A DNA stretch of 64,000 nucleotides from the NCBI RefSeq assembly GCF_020523605.1, contig NZ_JAJAQI010000003.1, forward strand, positions 1 to 64,000, read 5' to 3'. A model generated the notes under the pieces. It had not been told where the DNA came from, did not search any database, and saw only the letters and a program-made list of their open reading frames with translations. Position 1 is the first letter of the stretch. The number at the start of each line of letters is the position of its first letter. Of the stretch, positions 27,180 to 36,906 are shown in pieces. The position numbers and the translations under genes are program-made. The stretch is from Roseicella aerolata (GTDB taxonomy: Bacteria > Pseudomonadota > Alphaproteobacteria > Acetobacterales > Acetobacteraceae).

Positions 27180-28154
27180 CTACGCCCGTGGCGCCGCGGC
27201 CCGCGCCAGCCGGTCGTTGATCGCCGCGCCGAGCCCCGCTTCCGGCACCGGCATGGCCGCGATGCGCGCGCAGCCGCGCTTCGCCCCTTCCGCATCCAGC
27301 CAGCGCAGCCCGGCGAAGAGCCGTGCCGCCGCCTCCCTCAGGTCGCCCGTCTCGGAGAGGTTCCAGACCAGCGCCGCGCCGGGCAGCGGCGGGCCGAAGG
27401 CCAGCAGCGCCTCGTCCGGCGCGACATTCTCCGCCCGAAGGCGCACCGGCAGGCTCGGCGCGTAGTGCGAGAGCAGCAGCCCCGGCGAGCGCAGGCTCTG
27501 GGTCTGCGCCGCGGCGGTGATCGGCAGCGCGCGGCCGACCGGGCCGAGCAGCGCCTCGATCGCCTCCGCCTCCACGCCGCCCGGCCGCAGCAGCACGGGT
27601 CCGGCGCCGGTCAGGTCCAGCACCGTGCTCTCCACGCCGACCGGGCAGGGTCCGCCATCCAGCACCGCGCCGATCCGCCCCGAAAGCCCTTCCAGCACAT
27701 GCCCGGCCGTGGTCGGGCTGACCTGGCCGGAGCGGTTGGCCGAGGGGGCCGCCACCGGCACCCCGGCCTGCCGCAGCAGCTCCTGCGCCAGCGGATGCGC
27801 CGGCACCCGCACCGCCAGCGTGTCCAGCCCGGCGCCGGCCAGCAGGTCGACGCGGCAGTCGGGCCGGCGCGGCAGCACCAGGGTCAGCGCCCCGGGCCAG
27901 AAGCGCTCGGCCAGCCGCCGTGCCCGGTCATCGGCGCGGACATCGGCGAAGGCGGCCTCCGCATCGGGGTAGTGGCAGATCAGCGGGTTGAAATGCGGCC
28001 GGCCCTTGGCCGCGAAGATGCCGGCCACCGCCTGGCCGTTGGTGGCATCGCCGCCCAGGCCATAGACCGTCTCGGTCGGGAAGGCGACCAGCGCGCCCTG
28101 CCGCAGCAGCGCCGCGGCGCGGGCGACGTCGCCCGGCCCCAGCCGCTCCGTCAC
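27180..28154 (-). CDS. tsaC: L-threonylcarbamoyladenylate synthase
   Basis: A 324-residue Sua5/YrdC/YciO-family enzyme that makes threonylcarbamoyl-AMP for the t6A37 modification of ANN-decoding tRNAs. The YrdC domain (about residues 1-200) has the KGRPHFNPL and SANRSGQVSPT motifs, followed by a Sua5 C-terminal domain, so it is the long Sua5 form (an alternative symbol is sua5). The GTG start overlaps the cysQ stop as GTGA; an in-frame ATG 45 codons upstream lies deep inside cysQ and is unlikely. Confidence 0.93.
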   Translation of the reverse strand: MTERLGPGDVARAAALLRQGALVAFPTETVYGLGGDATNGQAVAGIFAAKGRPHFNPLICHYPDAEAAFADVRADDRARRLAERFWPGALTLVLPRRPDCRVDLLAGAGLDTLAVRVPAHPLAQELLRQAGVPVAAPSANRSGQVSPTTAGHVLEGLSGRIGAVLDGGPCPVGVESTVLDLTGAGPVLLRPGGVEAEAIEALLGPVGRALPITAAAQTQSLRSPGLLLSHYAPSLPVRLRAENVAPDEALLAFGPPLPGAALVWNLSETGDLREAAARLFAGLRWLDAEGAKRGCARIAAMPVPEAGLGAAINDRLARAAAPRA

Positions 28155-28918
28155 GCGCCGGGTCCCCCGTGGCAGACGAAATCCGGGTTCCGCCAGCCCG
28201 GCTTGCCGTAGCGGAGCGGGCTGCCATCCACCTCCGTCACCGCGCCGCCGGCGGCCTCGACGATCGCCTGGCCGGCCGCGGTGTCCCATTCCATCGTCCC
28301 GCCGAAGCGGGGGTAGAGATCGGCCACGCCTTCCGCCACCCGGCAGAATTTCAGCGCCGAGGACACCGCCCGCCGTTCCGCGATCGGCCGTCCCGCCAGG
28401 AAGGGCGCCATGCGCGGATCCTCGGCATAGGTGCGGCTGGCCAGCACCGTCAGCCCCTCCGGCGGCACGGCGCGCACGCGGATGGGGCGGCGCGCCCCTT
28501 CCGCCTCCTTCCAGGCGCCGGCGCCGAGCAGGCCGCCGAACAGCTCCCCCGTCGCCGGCAGGGCGATGGCGCCGAGCACCGCGCGCCCGCCCTCCACCAG
28601 CCCGATGCAGACCGCGTACTCGCTGCGTCCCTTGGCGAAGTCCCGCGTGCCGTCCAGCGGATCGACCAGCCAGAAGCGCGGCGCCGCGGCGGTGACGATG
28701 CCGGCCGCCACCTCCTCCTCCGCCACCACCGGGACGCCGGGGGTCGCGGCGCGCAGCCCCTCCACGATCAGCGCCTCGGCGATGCGGTCGGCCTCGGTCA
28801 CCGGGCTCTCGTCGGTCTTGCGCTCCACCGCGAAGCCGGCGCGCTTCACGGCCTCGATGGCGGCGGCGGCGCGGCGGGCCAGGTCGGCGGCGAGGTCGAG
28901 CAATTCGGGATCGGTCAT
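28151..28918 (-). CDS. cysQ: 3'(2'),5'-bisphosphate nucleotidase CysQ
   Basis: A 255-residue inositol-monophosphatase-fold enzyme that removes 3'-phosphate from PAP/PAPS in sulfate assimilation and nucleotide recycling. Metal site motifs are EEE at 67-69, VDPLDGTRDF with D86 and D89 at about 85-94, and MEWDTAAGQA near 210. The start is the first ATG, and the length fits the family. It is translationally coupled to the Sua5 gene downstream. Confidence 0.9.
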   Translation of the reverse strand: MTDPELLDLAADLARRAAAAIEAVKRAGFAVERKTDESPVTEADRIAEALIVEGLRAATPGVPVVAEEEVAAGIVTAAAPRFWLVDPLDGTRDFAKGRSEYAVCIGLVEGGRAVLGAIALPATGELFGGLLGAGAWKEAEGARRPIRVRAVPPEGLTVLASRTYAEDPRMAPFLAGRPIAERRAVSSALKFCRVAEGVADLYPRFGGTMEWDTAAGQAIVEAAGGAVTEVDGSPLRYGKPGWRNPDFVCHGGPGA

Positions 28919-29039
28919 GCCCGGGGTGTAGCAGGGCAGCGGCGGCGGCAGAACCGGAAGGACCGCCGGGCCGGTGTGGCGGCCCGGCAGGCCGATGCTA
29001 TCCTCCGTCCCACGACATCACCCCAGGGATTCCCGCCGC

Positions 29040-30587
29040 ATGCTCGATATCGCCTTCGTGAAGCCGGTCCTGCCCCGTCATGGCGCCCTGGTATTGCCGC
29101 TGGTGGAGGGTTCGGGCCCTGAGGGCATGAACGAGCTGGCGGGCCTCGCCCAGGCGGTGGATGCCGCCTCCGGCGGCGCCGTCGCCCGTGCGCTCGCCGC
29201 CGCCTCCTTCAAGGGCCGCAAGGGGCAGAGCTGCACCATCTGGGCCCCGGCGCTGGAAGGCGGCGCCTCTGGCCCCTCCCGCATCGTGGCGATCGGCCTC
29301 GGCAAGGCGGCCGAGCTGACGCCGGAGGGGCTGGAGGCCGCGGGCGCCGCCGCCCTGCCGCTGGTGAATGGCGAGCGGGAGGCGGTGATCGCCGCCGAGA
29401 CGCTGGCCGCCCCGCAGGCCGCCGCCTTCGCCCTGGGCCTGCTGCTGAAGAGTTACCGCTTCGACCGCTACCGCACGACGGAGAAGGAGGAGGACAAGCC
29501 GAAGCTGGAACGGGTCGAGGTGGCGACCGATGCCACGACCGCGGCCAAGACCGCCTGGGCGCCGATGCGCGCGGTGGCGGAGGGCGTCTTCCTCAGCCGC
29601 GACCTGGTCTCCGAGCCGCCCAACATCCTGCATCCCGAGGAGATGGCGGAGCGCTGCCAGGAGCTGGAGAAGCTCGGCCTGACGGTCGAGGTGCTCGGCC
29701 CGAAGGAGATGAAGAAGCTCGGCATGGGCGCGCTGCTCGGCGTCGCCCAGGGCTCGGCGCGGGAGCCGCGGATCGTGGTCATGCAGTGGCTCGGTGCCAC
29801 GGGGAATGGCGGCAAGGGCAAGAAGGCGGCGACGAAGCCTCTCGCCTTCATCGGCAAGGGCGTCACCTTCGACACCGGCGGCATCTCCATCAAGCCCGCG
29901 GCGGGGATGGAGGACATGAAGTGGGACATGGCCGGGGCCGGCGCCGTGATCGGTCTGATGGCCGCGCTCGCCGGCCGCCGCGCCAGGGTGGATGCGGTCG
30001 GGCTGGTCGGCCTCGTCGAGAACATGCCCTCCGGCGACGCCCAGCGACCGGGCGATGTGGTGAAGACCGCGAGCGGCCAGACCGTCGAGGTCATCAACAC
30101 CGATGCCGAGGGGCGGCTGGTGCTGGCGGATGTCATCCACTACTGCCAGCAGCGTTTCGAGCCGCGCTTCATGATCGACCTCGCCACGCTGACGGGGGCG
30201 ATCATCATCTCGCTCGGCCATGAGCATGCCGGGCTGTTCAGCAATGACGACGCGCTGGCGCAGCAGATCACCGCGGCCGGCAAGGCGGTGGGCGAGGCCT
30301 GCTGGCGCATGCCGCTGGGCGAGGCCTATGACAAGCAGCTCAAATCCGACATCGCCGACATGAAGAATGTCGGCGGGCGGCCGGGCGGCTCCATCACTGC
30401 CGCGCAGTTCATCCAGCGCTTCGTGAACACGAAGAACGGCCCGATGCAGGCCCCGACCCCTTGGGCCCATCTCGACATCGCCGGCGTGGCCTGGAGCAGC
30501 AAGGACCTGCCGACCGTGCCGAAGGGCGCGACCGCCTTCGGCGTGCGGCTGCTCGACCGGCTGGTGGCCGACCATTACGAGGGCTGA
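29040..30587 (+). CDS. pepA: leucyl aminopeptidase (M17)
   Basis: A 515-residue cytosolic leucine aminopeptidase with two-metal active site. Signature residues are K273 in [15 protein letters not shown] and the NTDAEGRL motif at 353-360. The N-terminal macro-like domain is at about residues 1-170. I chose the ATG giving MLDIAFVKP, at the end of GGGATTCCCGCCGC, rather than one 22 codons upstream. A second M17 gene follows immediately. In many bacteria PepA also acts as a DNA-binding regulator, but nothing here shows that. Confidence 0.95.
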   Translation: MLDIAFVKPVLPRHGALVLPLVEGSGPEGMNELAGLAQAVDAASGGAVARALAAASFKGRKGQSCTIWAPALEGGASGPSRIVAIGLGKAAELTPEGLEAAGAAALPLVNGEREAVIAAETLAAPQAAAFALGLLLKSYRFDRYRTTEKEEDKPKLERVEVATDATTAAKTAWAPMRAVAEGVFLSRDLVSEPPNILHPEEMAERCQELEKLGLTVEVLGPKEMKKLGMGALLGVAQGSAREPRIVVMQWLGATGNGGKGKKAATKPLAFIGKGVTFDTGGISIKPAAGMEDMKWDMAGAGAVIGLMAALAGRRARVDAVGLVGLVENMPSGDAQRPGDVVKTASGQTVEVINTDAEGRLVLADVIHYCQQRFEPRFMIDLATLTGAIIISLGHEHAGLFSNDDALAQQITAAGKAVGEACWRMPLGEAYDKQLKSDIADMKNVGGRPGGSITAAQFIQRFVNTKNGPMQAPTPWAHLDIAGVAWSSKDLPTVPKGATAFGVRLLDRLVADHYEG

Positions 30588-30593
30588 GGGGGC

Positions 30594-30619
30594 TGGCCGG
30601 CGGCACGTGCCGCCGGCCA
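30594..30619. terminator. hairpin between the two M17 genes
   Basis: TGGCCGGCGGCA and TGCCGCCGGCCA form a perfect 12-bp stem around CG, seven bases after the pepA stop. There is no U-tract. It could reduce read-through into the paralogue downstream. Confidence 0.55.
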
Positions 30620-30689
30620 CAGGCAGGCGCTTGGCCTGCGCGATGAGCCGTGCCGCCGCATCGCCGCGGCTGCCGGCGCCGGGCGCCGC

Positions 30690-32123
30690 ATGCTGAGGGT
30701 GAAGCTGCGGCCCTCGGCGCGCGACCATGGCGGCCCGCGGGCCATCCCGGTCGCCGAGGGCGCCGCCCCGCCGCAGGCCTTCCGCGCGGCGGCCGAGGCG
30801 GCGCGCTTCACCGGCGCGGCCGGGCAGGTGCTGGACCTCCCCACGCCCGGGGGCCGCGTGCTGCTGGTCGGCGCCGGCAGGCCGCGGCGGATGCTCAACT
30901 GGGAGATGGCGGGCGGCACCGCCGCCGCCGGCGCGGGCCGGGTGAAGCGCCTGACCATCGACGCAGGCGGGCTGGCGCCCGAGGCGGCCGCGGCGCTCGC
31001 CGCCGGTGCCTGCCTGCGCGCCTGGCGCTTCGATGCCTGCCGCCGCCGGGAGGAGCCGGCGCCGGAGGCGCTGGACCTGGTGGTGGACAGCCCGGCCGCG
31101 GTGGCGCCCTGCTGGGAGCGCGCCGCGGCCGCGGTGCGCGGCTGCCTCTTCGCCCGCGACCTGACGGCCGAGCCCGGCAACCGGCTGACCACGCGCGATT
31201 TCGCGGCGCGGCTGGAGGCGCTGGCGGAGCACGGCATCGCGGTGGACGTGCTCGGCCGCAAGCGGCTGGCGCGGGCGGGGTTGGGGGCGCTGCTCGCGGT
31301 CGGCGGCGGCAGCGCCAACCCGCCGCGTCTCGCCGTGCTGCGCTGGCGCGGCAGCCACGCCGCACCACCCATCGCCTTCATCGGCAAGGGCATCTGCTTC
31401 GACACCGGCGGCATCAGCATCAAGCCGGCACAGGGCATGGAGGCGATGCGGGCCGACATGGCCGGCGCCGCGGCCTGTGCTGGCGCGATGCTGGCGCTCG
31501 CCCTGCGCCACTCGCCGGCCCCGGCCGTCGCGGTGCTGGCGCTGGCCGAGAATGCCATCGGCGCCGCCGCCTACCGGCCGGGCGACGTGCTGCGGACGGG
31601 CGCGGGCAGGACGGTGGAGGTGGTGGACACCGATGCCGAGGGGCGCCTCGTGCTGGCCGATGCGCTGCACTATGCGCAGCGCTTCCGGCCGGCTGCGATG
31701 CTCGACCTGGCGACGCTGACCGGCGCGATCGTCACCGCGCTGGGCACGCACCGTGCCGGGCTGTTCGGCACGGATGCCGCCCTGCTCGCGCAGGTCGCGG
31801 CGGCGGGGGAGGCGGTGGGGGAACAGCTCTGGCCCATGCCGATCGGCGAGCGGCACCGCGCGGAGCTAAAGAGCGACATCGCCGATCTGAAGCAGTGCGT
31901 GCCAACAGGGGGCGAGGGCGGCCGCTTCCTGCCGGATGCCTGCCATGCCGCGGCCTTCCTGCGGGAATTCGTGGGCGCGACGCCCTGGGTGCATCTCGAT
32001 ATCGCCGGCCTCGGCACGCGGGCGGCGCCCTGGGCGCTGGGGCCGAAGGGGCCAAGCGGCTTCGGCGCGCGGCTGCTGGATGCGCTCGTGGCGCAGTCCT
32101 TCGAGGATCCCGACCGGCACTGA
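30690..32123 (+). CDS. second leucyl aminopeptidase family (M17) protein
   Basis: A 477-residue M17 peptidase next to pepA. The active-site lysine K233 ([20 protein letters not shown]) and the metal motif DTDAEGR at 313-319 are present; the first position of the NTDAEGR motif is Asp here instead of Asn. The N-terminal domain is poorly matched to the paralogue, which suggests distinct regulation or substrate range. It resembles the shorter M17 group that includes PepB-like enzymes. It likely arose by an old duplication, since similarity is limited to the catalytic domain. Confidence 0.9.
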   Translation: MLRVKLRPSARDHGGPRAIPVAEGAAPPQAFRAAAEAARFTGAAGQVLDLPTPGGRVLLVGAGRPRRMLNWEMAGGTAAAGAGRVKRLTIDAGGLAPEAAAALAAGACLRAWRFDACRRREEPAPEALDLVVDSPAAVAPCWERAAAAVRGCLFARDLTAEPGNRLTTRDFAARLEALAEHGIAVDVLGRKRLARAGLGALLAVGGGSANPPRLAVLRWRGSHAAPPIAFIGKGICFDTGGISIKPAQGMEAMRADMAGAAACAGAMLALALRHSPAPAVAVLALAENAIGAAAYRPGDVLRTGAGRTVEVVDTDAEGRLVLADALHYAQRFRPAAMLDLATLTGAIVTALGTHRAGLFGTDAALLAQVAAAGEAVGEQLWPMPIGERHRAELKSDIADLKQCVPTGGEGGRFLPDACHAAAFLREFVGATPWVHLDIAGLGTRAAPWALGPKGPSGFGARLLDALVAQSFEDPDRH

Positions 32124-32299
32124 GCCGCGACCCGGCCATGCGCGGGGAAACATCGCCTGCACGCCGCGTTCCCCCGCTTCAGGCGAGGGGCGTGCCGTTC
32201 CCGCCTGGCCCAACCCGGTCGGCCGGGCCCGGCACAGACTGCCGGCGCCGGCCGCCGCAACCCGATGCCCCTCCTTTGGGGGCCTTTCTGGGGGAACGT

Positions 32300-33910
32300 A
32301 TGAGCGGCCAGGACAACAACCCCATCCTCGCCACACGCCAGGGCCATCCCGTCACCGACAACCAGAGCCTCCGCAGCGTCGGGGAGCGCGGGCCGGCGAC
32401 GCTGGAGAATTACCAGTTCATCGAGAAGATCACGCATTTCGACCGGGAACGGATCCCGGAGCGCGTGGTGCATGCCCGCGGCACCGGCGCCTACGGCTAT
32501 TTCGAGGCGACCGGGAAGATCGGCGACGAGCCCGCGACGAAGTACACCCGCGCCAGGGTGCTGACCGAGGCGGGCAAGCGCACCCAGGTCTTCGTCCGCT
32601 TCTCAACCGTCATCGGCAGCAAGGACAGCCCGGAGACGGCGCGTGACCCGCGCGGCTTCGCGGTGAAGTTCTACACGGTGGACGGCAACTGGGACCTGGT
32701 GGGCAACAACCTGCGGATCTTCTTCATCCGCGATGCCATCAAGTTCCCCGACATGATCCACGCCTTCAAGCCGGACCCGGTTACCAACCGGCAGGAGCCC
32801 TGGCGCTTCTACGACTTCGTGCAGCACCACCCGGAATCGCTGCACATGGTGACCTGGGTGAAGAGCCCCTGGGGCATCCCGGCCGGCTACCGCAACATGG
32901 AGGGATCGAGCGTCAACACCTACAAGCTGGTCAATGCCGAAGGCGTCGCGCATCTCGCCAAATTCTCCTGGGTGCCGAAGCAGGGGGTGAAGAACCTGAC
33001 CAGCCAGCAGGCGGCGGAGATCCAGGCGAAGGATGTCGGCCACGCGACCAAGGACCTCTATGAGGCGATCGAGCGCGGCGACCATCCGGAATGGACCTTC
33101 TGCGTCCAGCTCATGGAAGACGGCCCGCATGACGAGCTCGACTTCGATCCGCTCGACGACACCAAGCGCTGGCCGGAGGACAAATTCCCGCTGCTGCCGA
33201 TCGGCCGCATGGTGCTGGACCGCAACCCCGACAACGTCCATGCCGAGACCGAGCAGTCCGCCTTCGGCACCGGCGTGCTGGTGGACGGCATCGACTTCTC
33301 CGACGACAAGATGCTGCAGGGCCGCACGCTCTCCTATTCGGACACGCAGCGCTACCGCGTCGGCGCCAACTACCTGCAGCTTCCGGTGAATGCGCCGAAG
33401 GGCACCAAGGCCCGGACGAACCAGCAGGGCGGCGAGATGGCCTATTACGTGGACCAGGCCGGCGCCAACAAGCACGTCAATTACGAGCCGAGCAGCCAGG
33501 GCGGCCTCACCGAGGCGCCGCGGCCCGGCAAGGACTATCACCAGTGGGTCGAGGGCCATCTCGGCCGCTACCAGACCACCAGGACGCGCGACGACTACGC
33601 CCAGGCCGGCGCACGCTACCGGAGCTTCGAGGACTGGGAGCGCGAGGACCTGATCGCCAACCTGGCCGAGGACATGCGGGCCTGCCCGGAGACTATCGCG
33701 CTGCGCATGGTCTGGCATTTCTGGCACTGCGACCCGGATTACGGCACGCGCGTCGCGCAGGCCGCCGGGATCGACCTCGAGAAGGCCAAGGCGCTGCCGC
33801 CGCTGCCCGGCAAGCCGGCGCCGGGCCAGGACCGCCCCGGCCCGACCTATAGCAGCGGCCGGCGGGAGGAGCCGAAGGGCGCCCGGCCCGGCCGGCAGGC
33901 GGCGGAATAG
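32300..33910 (+). CDS. haem catalase
   Basis: A 536-residue monofunctional haem catalase. The catalytic histidine H58 is in [13 protein letters not shown] and the proximal haem tyrosine Y346 is in [12 protein letters not shown]; the [15 protein letters not shown] segment is also conserved. The length is intermediate, without the extra C-terminal domain of large catalases. The same frame stays open for 550 codons upstream through the M17 gene, which is chance. I chose the ATG before [15 protein letters not shown], which follows GGGGGAAC. It is followed by an ankyrin gene, as for katB-ankB in Pseudomonas. Confidence 0.95.
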   Translation: MSGQDNNPILATRQGHPVTDNQSLRSVGERGPATLENYQFIEKITHFDRERIPERVVHARGTGAYGYFEATGKIGDEPATKYTRARVLTEAGKRTQVFVRFSTVIGSKDSPETARDPRGFAVKFYTVDGNWDLVGNNLRIFFIRDAIKFPDMIHAFKPDPVTNRQEPWRFYDFVQHHPESLHMVTWVKSPWGIPAGYRNMEGSSVNTYKLVNAEGVAHLAKFSWVPKQGVKNLTSQQAAEIQAKDVGHATKDLYEAIERGDHPEWTFCVQLMEDGPHDELDFDPLDDTKRWPEDKFPLLPIGRMVLDRNPDNVHAETEQSAFGTGVLVDGIDFSDDKMLQGRTLSYSDTQRYRVGANYLQLPVNAPKGTKARTNQQGGEMAYYVDQAGANKHVNYEPSSQGGLTEAPRPGKDYHQWVEGHLGRYQTTRTRDDYAQAGARYRSFEDWEREDLIANLAEDMRACPETIALRMVWHFWHCDPDYGTRVAQAAGIDLEKAKALPPLPGKPAPGQDRPGPTYSSGRREEPKGARPGRQAAE

Positions 33911-33978
33911 GCGCCCCGGAGAACGGGGGCGCGGGCAACCGTGCCCCCTCGCTGCGGCCGGCAGGGCAGGGGATTTCC

Positions 33979-34503
33979 ATGCAGGACCGGACGGAGCCGG
34001 GGCGGGAACTGGATGCGGAGACGCTGGCCTTCGCCGGCCGCGTCTTCGGCCATGCCCGCGGCGGCCAGGCCAGCGAACTGGCGGAACTGCTCCGCATGGG
34101 GCTGCCGGCCAATCTCCGCAACGAGAAGGGCGACAGCCTGCTGATGCTGGCCGCCTATCACGGGCAGCAGGAGGCGGTGCGCGTGCTGCTGGAGGCAGGC
34201 GCCGATCCGGATCTGGCGAATGACCGCGGCCAGACCCCGCTCGCCGCGGCTGCCTTCAAGGGCGCGGCCGATGTCGTGCGGCTGCTGCTGGAGAAGGGCG
34301 CCGCGGTGGACGGGCGCGGGGAGGGCGGGCGGACGGCCCTGATGGTCGCGGCCATGTTCGACCGCACCGAGATCCTGGACCTGCTGCTGGCCCGCGGCGC
34401 CAACCCGCTGCTGGAAGACGGCGCGGGCATCACGGCGCGGGCGGCGGCGGAGCGGATGGGTGCGGCCGGCACGGCCGCGCGCCTGGCCAGGATGGGCGGC
34501 TGA
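33979..34503 (+). CDS. ankyrin repeat protein (AnkB-like, catalase partner)
   Basis: A 174-residue cytoplasmic protein of ankyrin repeats, at about residues 45-78, 79-112 and 113-146 with the usual GxTPLxxAAxxG and ADVVRLLLEKGA patterns, plus a partial final repeat. It lies 68 bases after the catalase. In Pseudomonas aeruginosa the ankyrin protein AnkB is co-transcribed with katB and needed for full catalase activity; a like role is inferred from the context. Confidence 0.85.
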   Translation: MQDRTEPGRELDAETLAFAGRVFGHARGGQASELAELLRMGLPANLRNEKGDSLLMLAAYHGQQEAVRVLLEAGADPDLANDRGQTPLAAAAFKGAADVVRLLLEKGAAVDGRGEGGRTALMVAAMFDRTEILDLLLARGANPLLEDGAGITARAAAERMGAAGTAARLARMGG

Positions 34504-34506
34504 ACC

Positions 34507-35619
34507 CTATCCTGCCGCCTGCACCAGCACGCCGTACCAGCCGAGGCCCTTGTAGGTCTCGTAGCCGGGCGTCCGGTGGAAGGCGATGGTCCGCGCGCCG
34601 TCATGATGGAAGCCGGCCTCCCGCCCGCCGGCCGAGAGCGCCACCTGCTCTTCCAGCACGCCCTTGCCGTCCGAGGCCGCGAGGACCCGTCCCTGCGCAT
34701 CCAGCAGCAGCACGCGGGTCCGCCGGGCTTCCTCCGGCGTCAGGCGCACGCCGCGCACCACCGCCTCCGCCTGCGGGCCCCAGTCGAAATGGATGCCCAG
34801 CACGCCGATCGCGCGGCCATGCGTCTCGCCACCCTCCCGCACTGCGGCGGCATAGGTGGCGACCGGCGCGCCGCCGAAGGCCGCCGGCCGGGCCACATCG
34901 GCCACCGCGAACTCCTCCCCGCTGGCCGAGCGCAGCGCGGCCTGGAACCAGCTCTCGCCCGAGACGTCGAGTCCGACCGCCGGCCAGCGCTCCGCCCGCC
35001 CGTTGGCGATCACCCGCCCCGACAGGTCGCAGAGCCAGAGGTCGAGATAGACGGTGTAGGCCCCCAGGATGACGCCGAGCCGCTTCGCCGCATGCGCCAG
35101 CCGCGCCGGCGCCGGGTCTGCCGCCGCCTCCACCACCGCCGCATCGGTCGCCCACCAGCGGACGTCGCAGGTGCGCTCGTAGAGGTTGCGGTCGATGATC
35201 TCGATGGCGTTGAGCGCCAGGTCCACCAGGCGCTGGCCGCGCACCGTCTCCGCCATCTGCGTGCCCACGCCGCGCAGCGCGTCGAAGGCGTCCCGCAACT
35301 CGCCATCCATGGCGTCCGAGAGGCGGGCGACCTCGCCGGCCACGTTGCGCACCTCATTCGCGACGACGGCGAAGCCGCGGCCGCTCTCGCCGGCCCGCGC
35401 CGCCTCGATGGTGGCGTTCAGCGCGAGGATGCGGGTCTGCTGCGTGATGCCCTGGATGGCCCGAAGCCGCGCGGCCACCAGCCCGGCGGCATGGTCGGCA
35501 AGGGCGAGGACGCGCTCGGGCGTCGCCTCCCCGGTGTCCTGCCGCGCCGTTCCCGCCCTCTCCTTCGGGAGAATGCCGCCGTCCATGCCGCCGTCCTGCC
35601 GCCTCGCCACCGCCCTCAT
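34507..35619 (-). CDS. soluble MCP-signalling plus Cache-domain protein with inverted domain order
   Basis: A 370-residue protein with no membrane segment. The chemoreceptor hairpin tip ([19 protein letters not shown], residues about 64-82, then [12 protein letters not shown] to 94) is near the N terminus, while a Cache-like sensory region follows (about residues 140-370, with the [21 protein letters not shown] stretch). A normal chemoreceptor has the sensor first and the full-length signalling hairpin last. Only one leg of the hairpin seems present. It could act as a soluble receptor feeding a chemotaxis or other array. No che genes are near. The start is uncertain; a second ATG at 35586 is possible. 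Confidence 0.8.
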   Translation of the reverse strand: MRAVARRQDGGMDGGILPKERAGTARQDTGEATPERVLALADHAAGLVAARLRAIQGITQQTRILALNATIEAARAGESGRGFAVVANEVRNVAGEVARLSDAMDGELRDAFDALRGVGTQMAETVRGQRLVDLALNAIEIIDRNLYERTCDVRWWATDAAVVEAAADPAPARLAHAAKRLGVILGAYTVYLDLWLCDLSGRVIANGRAERWPAVGLDVSGESWFQAALRSASGEEFAVADVARPAAFGGAPVATYAAAVREGGETHGRAIGVLGIHFDWGPQAEAVVRGVRLTPEEARRTRVLLLDAQGRVLAASDGKGVLEEQVALSAGGREAGFHHDGARTIAFHRTPGYETYKGLGWYGVLVQAAG

Positions 35620-35816
35620 GGCAGCGGACAGGCTGCGAAAGCGCTAACGAATCGCGCTCCTGCCGACGCCGGCCCTCTCCCAATCGTCGGGCGGTCTACT
35701 GGTTCACGCCGGACGATTCGTACCGTTGACAGCGGTTTTCCCTCAGGCGTGGAGTGGAGAAGGGACCGGAGCACGCAAGCGAAACAGCGCCGCACCGGTC
35801 TCGGAGGAGCGACGGG

Positions 35817-36242
35817 ATGCCGAGGATTACAGGGGGATGCCTCTGTAGAGGCGTCCGGTACGAGGGCAAGGCGGAGCCGATCTTCATGCGGGCCTGCCAC
35901 TGCAAGGAATGCCAGCGCTTCACCGGATCGGCCTTCGTGACCGCCATCGCGGTTCCCAGGGAGGCGATCACCATTACGGGGGCCATGACAACCTACTCCC
36001 AGCCCGGCGGGACCTCGGGCTTGCCGCTGCGCCGCCGGTTCTGCCCTCGGCGCGGCTCGCCCATCATCGTTCAGGTCGAGGATTCCACGAGGATGGCCAC
36101 CATGGCGGGCACGCTCGACGACACGACGTTCTTCCGGCCGACGGCGAACATCTTCTGCGAGGAGGCGCAGTCCTGGGTCCCGATGTCACCGGACATGGAG
36201 AAGCACCCGCGCTACGACGGCTGGCTCCCGACCCCGACCTGA
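35817..36242 (+). CDS. GFA family protein with one zinc cysteine replaced
   Basis: A 141-residue CENP-V/GFA domain protein. The ligands C8, C10 (CLCR), C29 and C32 (CHCKEC) are intact, but the last CxxC pair reads FCPRRGSP, with Arg79 in place of the second cysteine. One zinc site is therefore probably weakened or lost. The ATG is the one that starts the domain (MPRITGGCLC) with GGAGGAGCGACGGG upstream; an earlier ATG 21 codons upstream has no homology. It is not linked to the other GFA gene in the window. Confidence 0.85.
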   Translation: MPRITGGCLCRGVRYEGKAEPIFMRACHCKECQRFTGSAFVTAIAVPREAITITGAMTTYSQPGGTSGLPLRRRFCPRRGSPIIVQVEDSTRMATMAGTLDDTTFFRPTANIFCEEAQSWVPMSPDMEKHPRYDGWLPTPT

Positions 36243-36392
36243 TGCCGCCTCGGCGGCACATACGGAGCCGCACTGCGGGTACCAAGCGTTCGGCGCATGC
36301 CACCAGACCGCGCGTGCAGCGGCGCGCATCCGTGCGCCGGGCAGGCATGGAACATTCGTGCCGCTGGTACTAGCCTGCGGCCGGACCCACGC

Positions 36393-36851
36393 ATGACCGA
36401 CATCGCCTTCTACCACCTGACCCGCACGCCGCTCGACCAGGCGCTGCCGAAGCTGCTCGGCCGCGTGCTGGCCACGGGCGGCCGCGCGCTGGTGCTCTGC
36501 GGCAGCGAGGAGCGGGTGGCGGCGCTGGATGCCGCGCTCTGGCTCAGCACCGACCCGGACTGGCTGCCGCATGGCAGCAAGGCGATGGGCCATGCGGCGC
36601 AGCAGCCGATCTGGCTGACCGCCGAGGATGTCGGCGGGGAGGGGGCGCCGAACGGGGCGCGCTTCCTGTTCCTGGTGGATGGCGCCGAAAGCGCCCGCCT
36701 GGACCTGTTCGACCGGGTGCTGGACCTGTTCGATGGCGCCGACGAGGCGGCCGTTGCCGCCGCGCGGCGGCGCTGGAGCGCGGCGAAGGCGGCGGGGCAT
36801 GCGCTGTCCTACTGGCAGCAGGGCCAGCGCGGTTGGGAGAAGAAGGCCTGA
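36393..36851 (+). CDS. holC: DNA polymerase III subunit chi
   Basis: A 152-residue chi subunit, which binds SSB and the clamp loader psi subunit at the replication fork. It has the family pattern MTDIAFYHLTRTPLDQALPKLL, an ALVLCGSEERVAALD stretch and FLFLVDGAES (about residues 89-98). The upstream open frame is a shadow. It is followed by a small conserved protein on the same strand, perhaps in one transcript. Confidence 0.9.
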   Translation: MTDIAFYHLTRTPLDQALPKLLGRVLATGGRALVLCGSEERVAALDAALWLSTDPDWLPHGSKAMGHAAQQPIWLTAEDVGGEGAPNGARFLFLVDGAESARLDLFDRVLDLFDGADEAAVAAARRRWSAAKAAGHALSYWQQGQRGWEKKA

Positions 36852-36906
36852 CCAACCAGGGTGGCCCGGCAATTGCAGGGCCAGGGCCCGACCTGGAGTT
36901 CGTGCC

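Noticed and set aside
30605-30690. Possible third GC-rich repeat (CAGGCAGG...CTGCGC-type blocks, also near 15836 and 55339)
   Set aside because: The shared blocks are short and GC-rich, so chance similarity cannot be excluded by eye.
28998-31856. Very long open frame on the minus strand opposite the two M17 genes
   Set aside because: It is a GC-rich antisense shadow: no domains, low-complexity Arg/Gly/His content, and the plus strand holds two clear enzymes.
30650-32299. N-terminal extension of the catalase frame through the second M17 gene
   Set aside because: It is an Arg/Gly/Ala-rich shadow of the M17 gene; catalase homology starts exactly at 32300 after a Shine-Dalgarno.
35726-35731. 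TTGACA as a -35 box before the GFA gene at 35817
   Set aside because: No acceptable -10 hexamer at 16-18 bases downstream.
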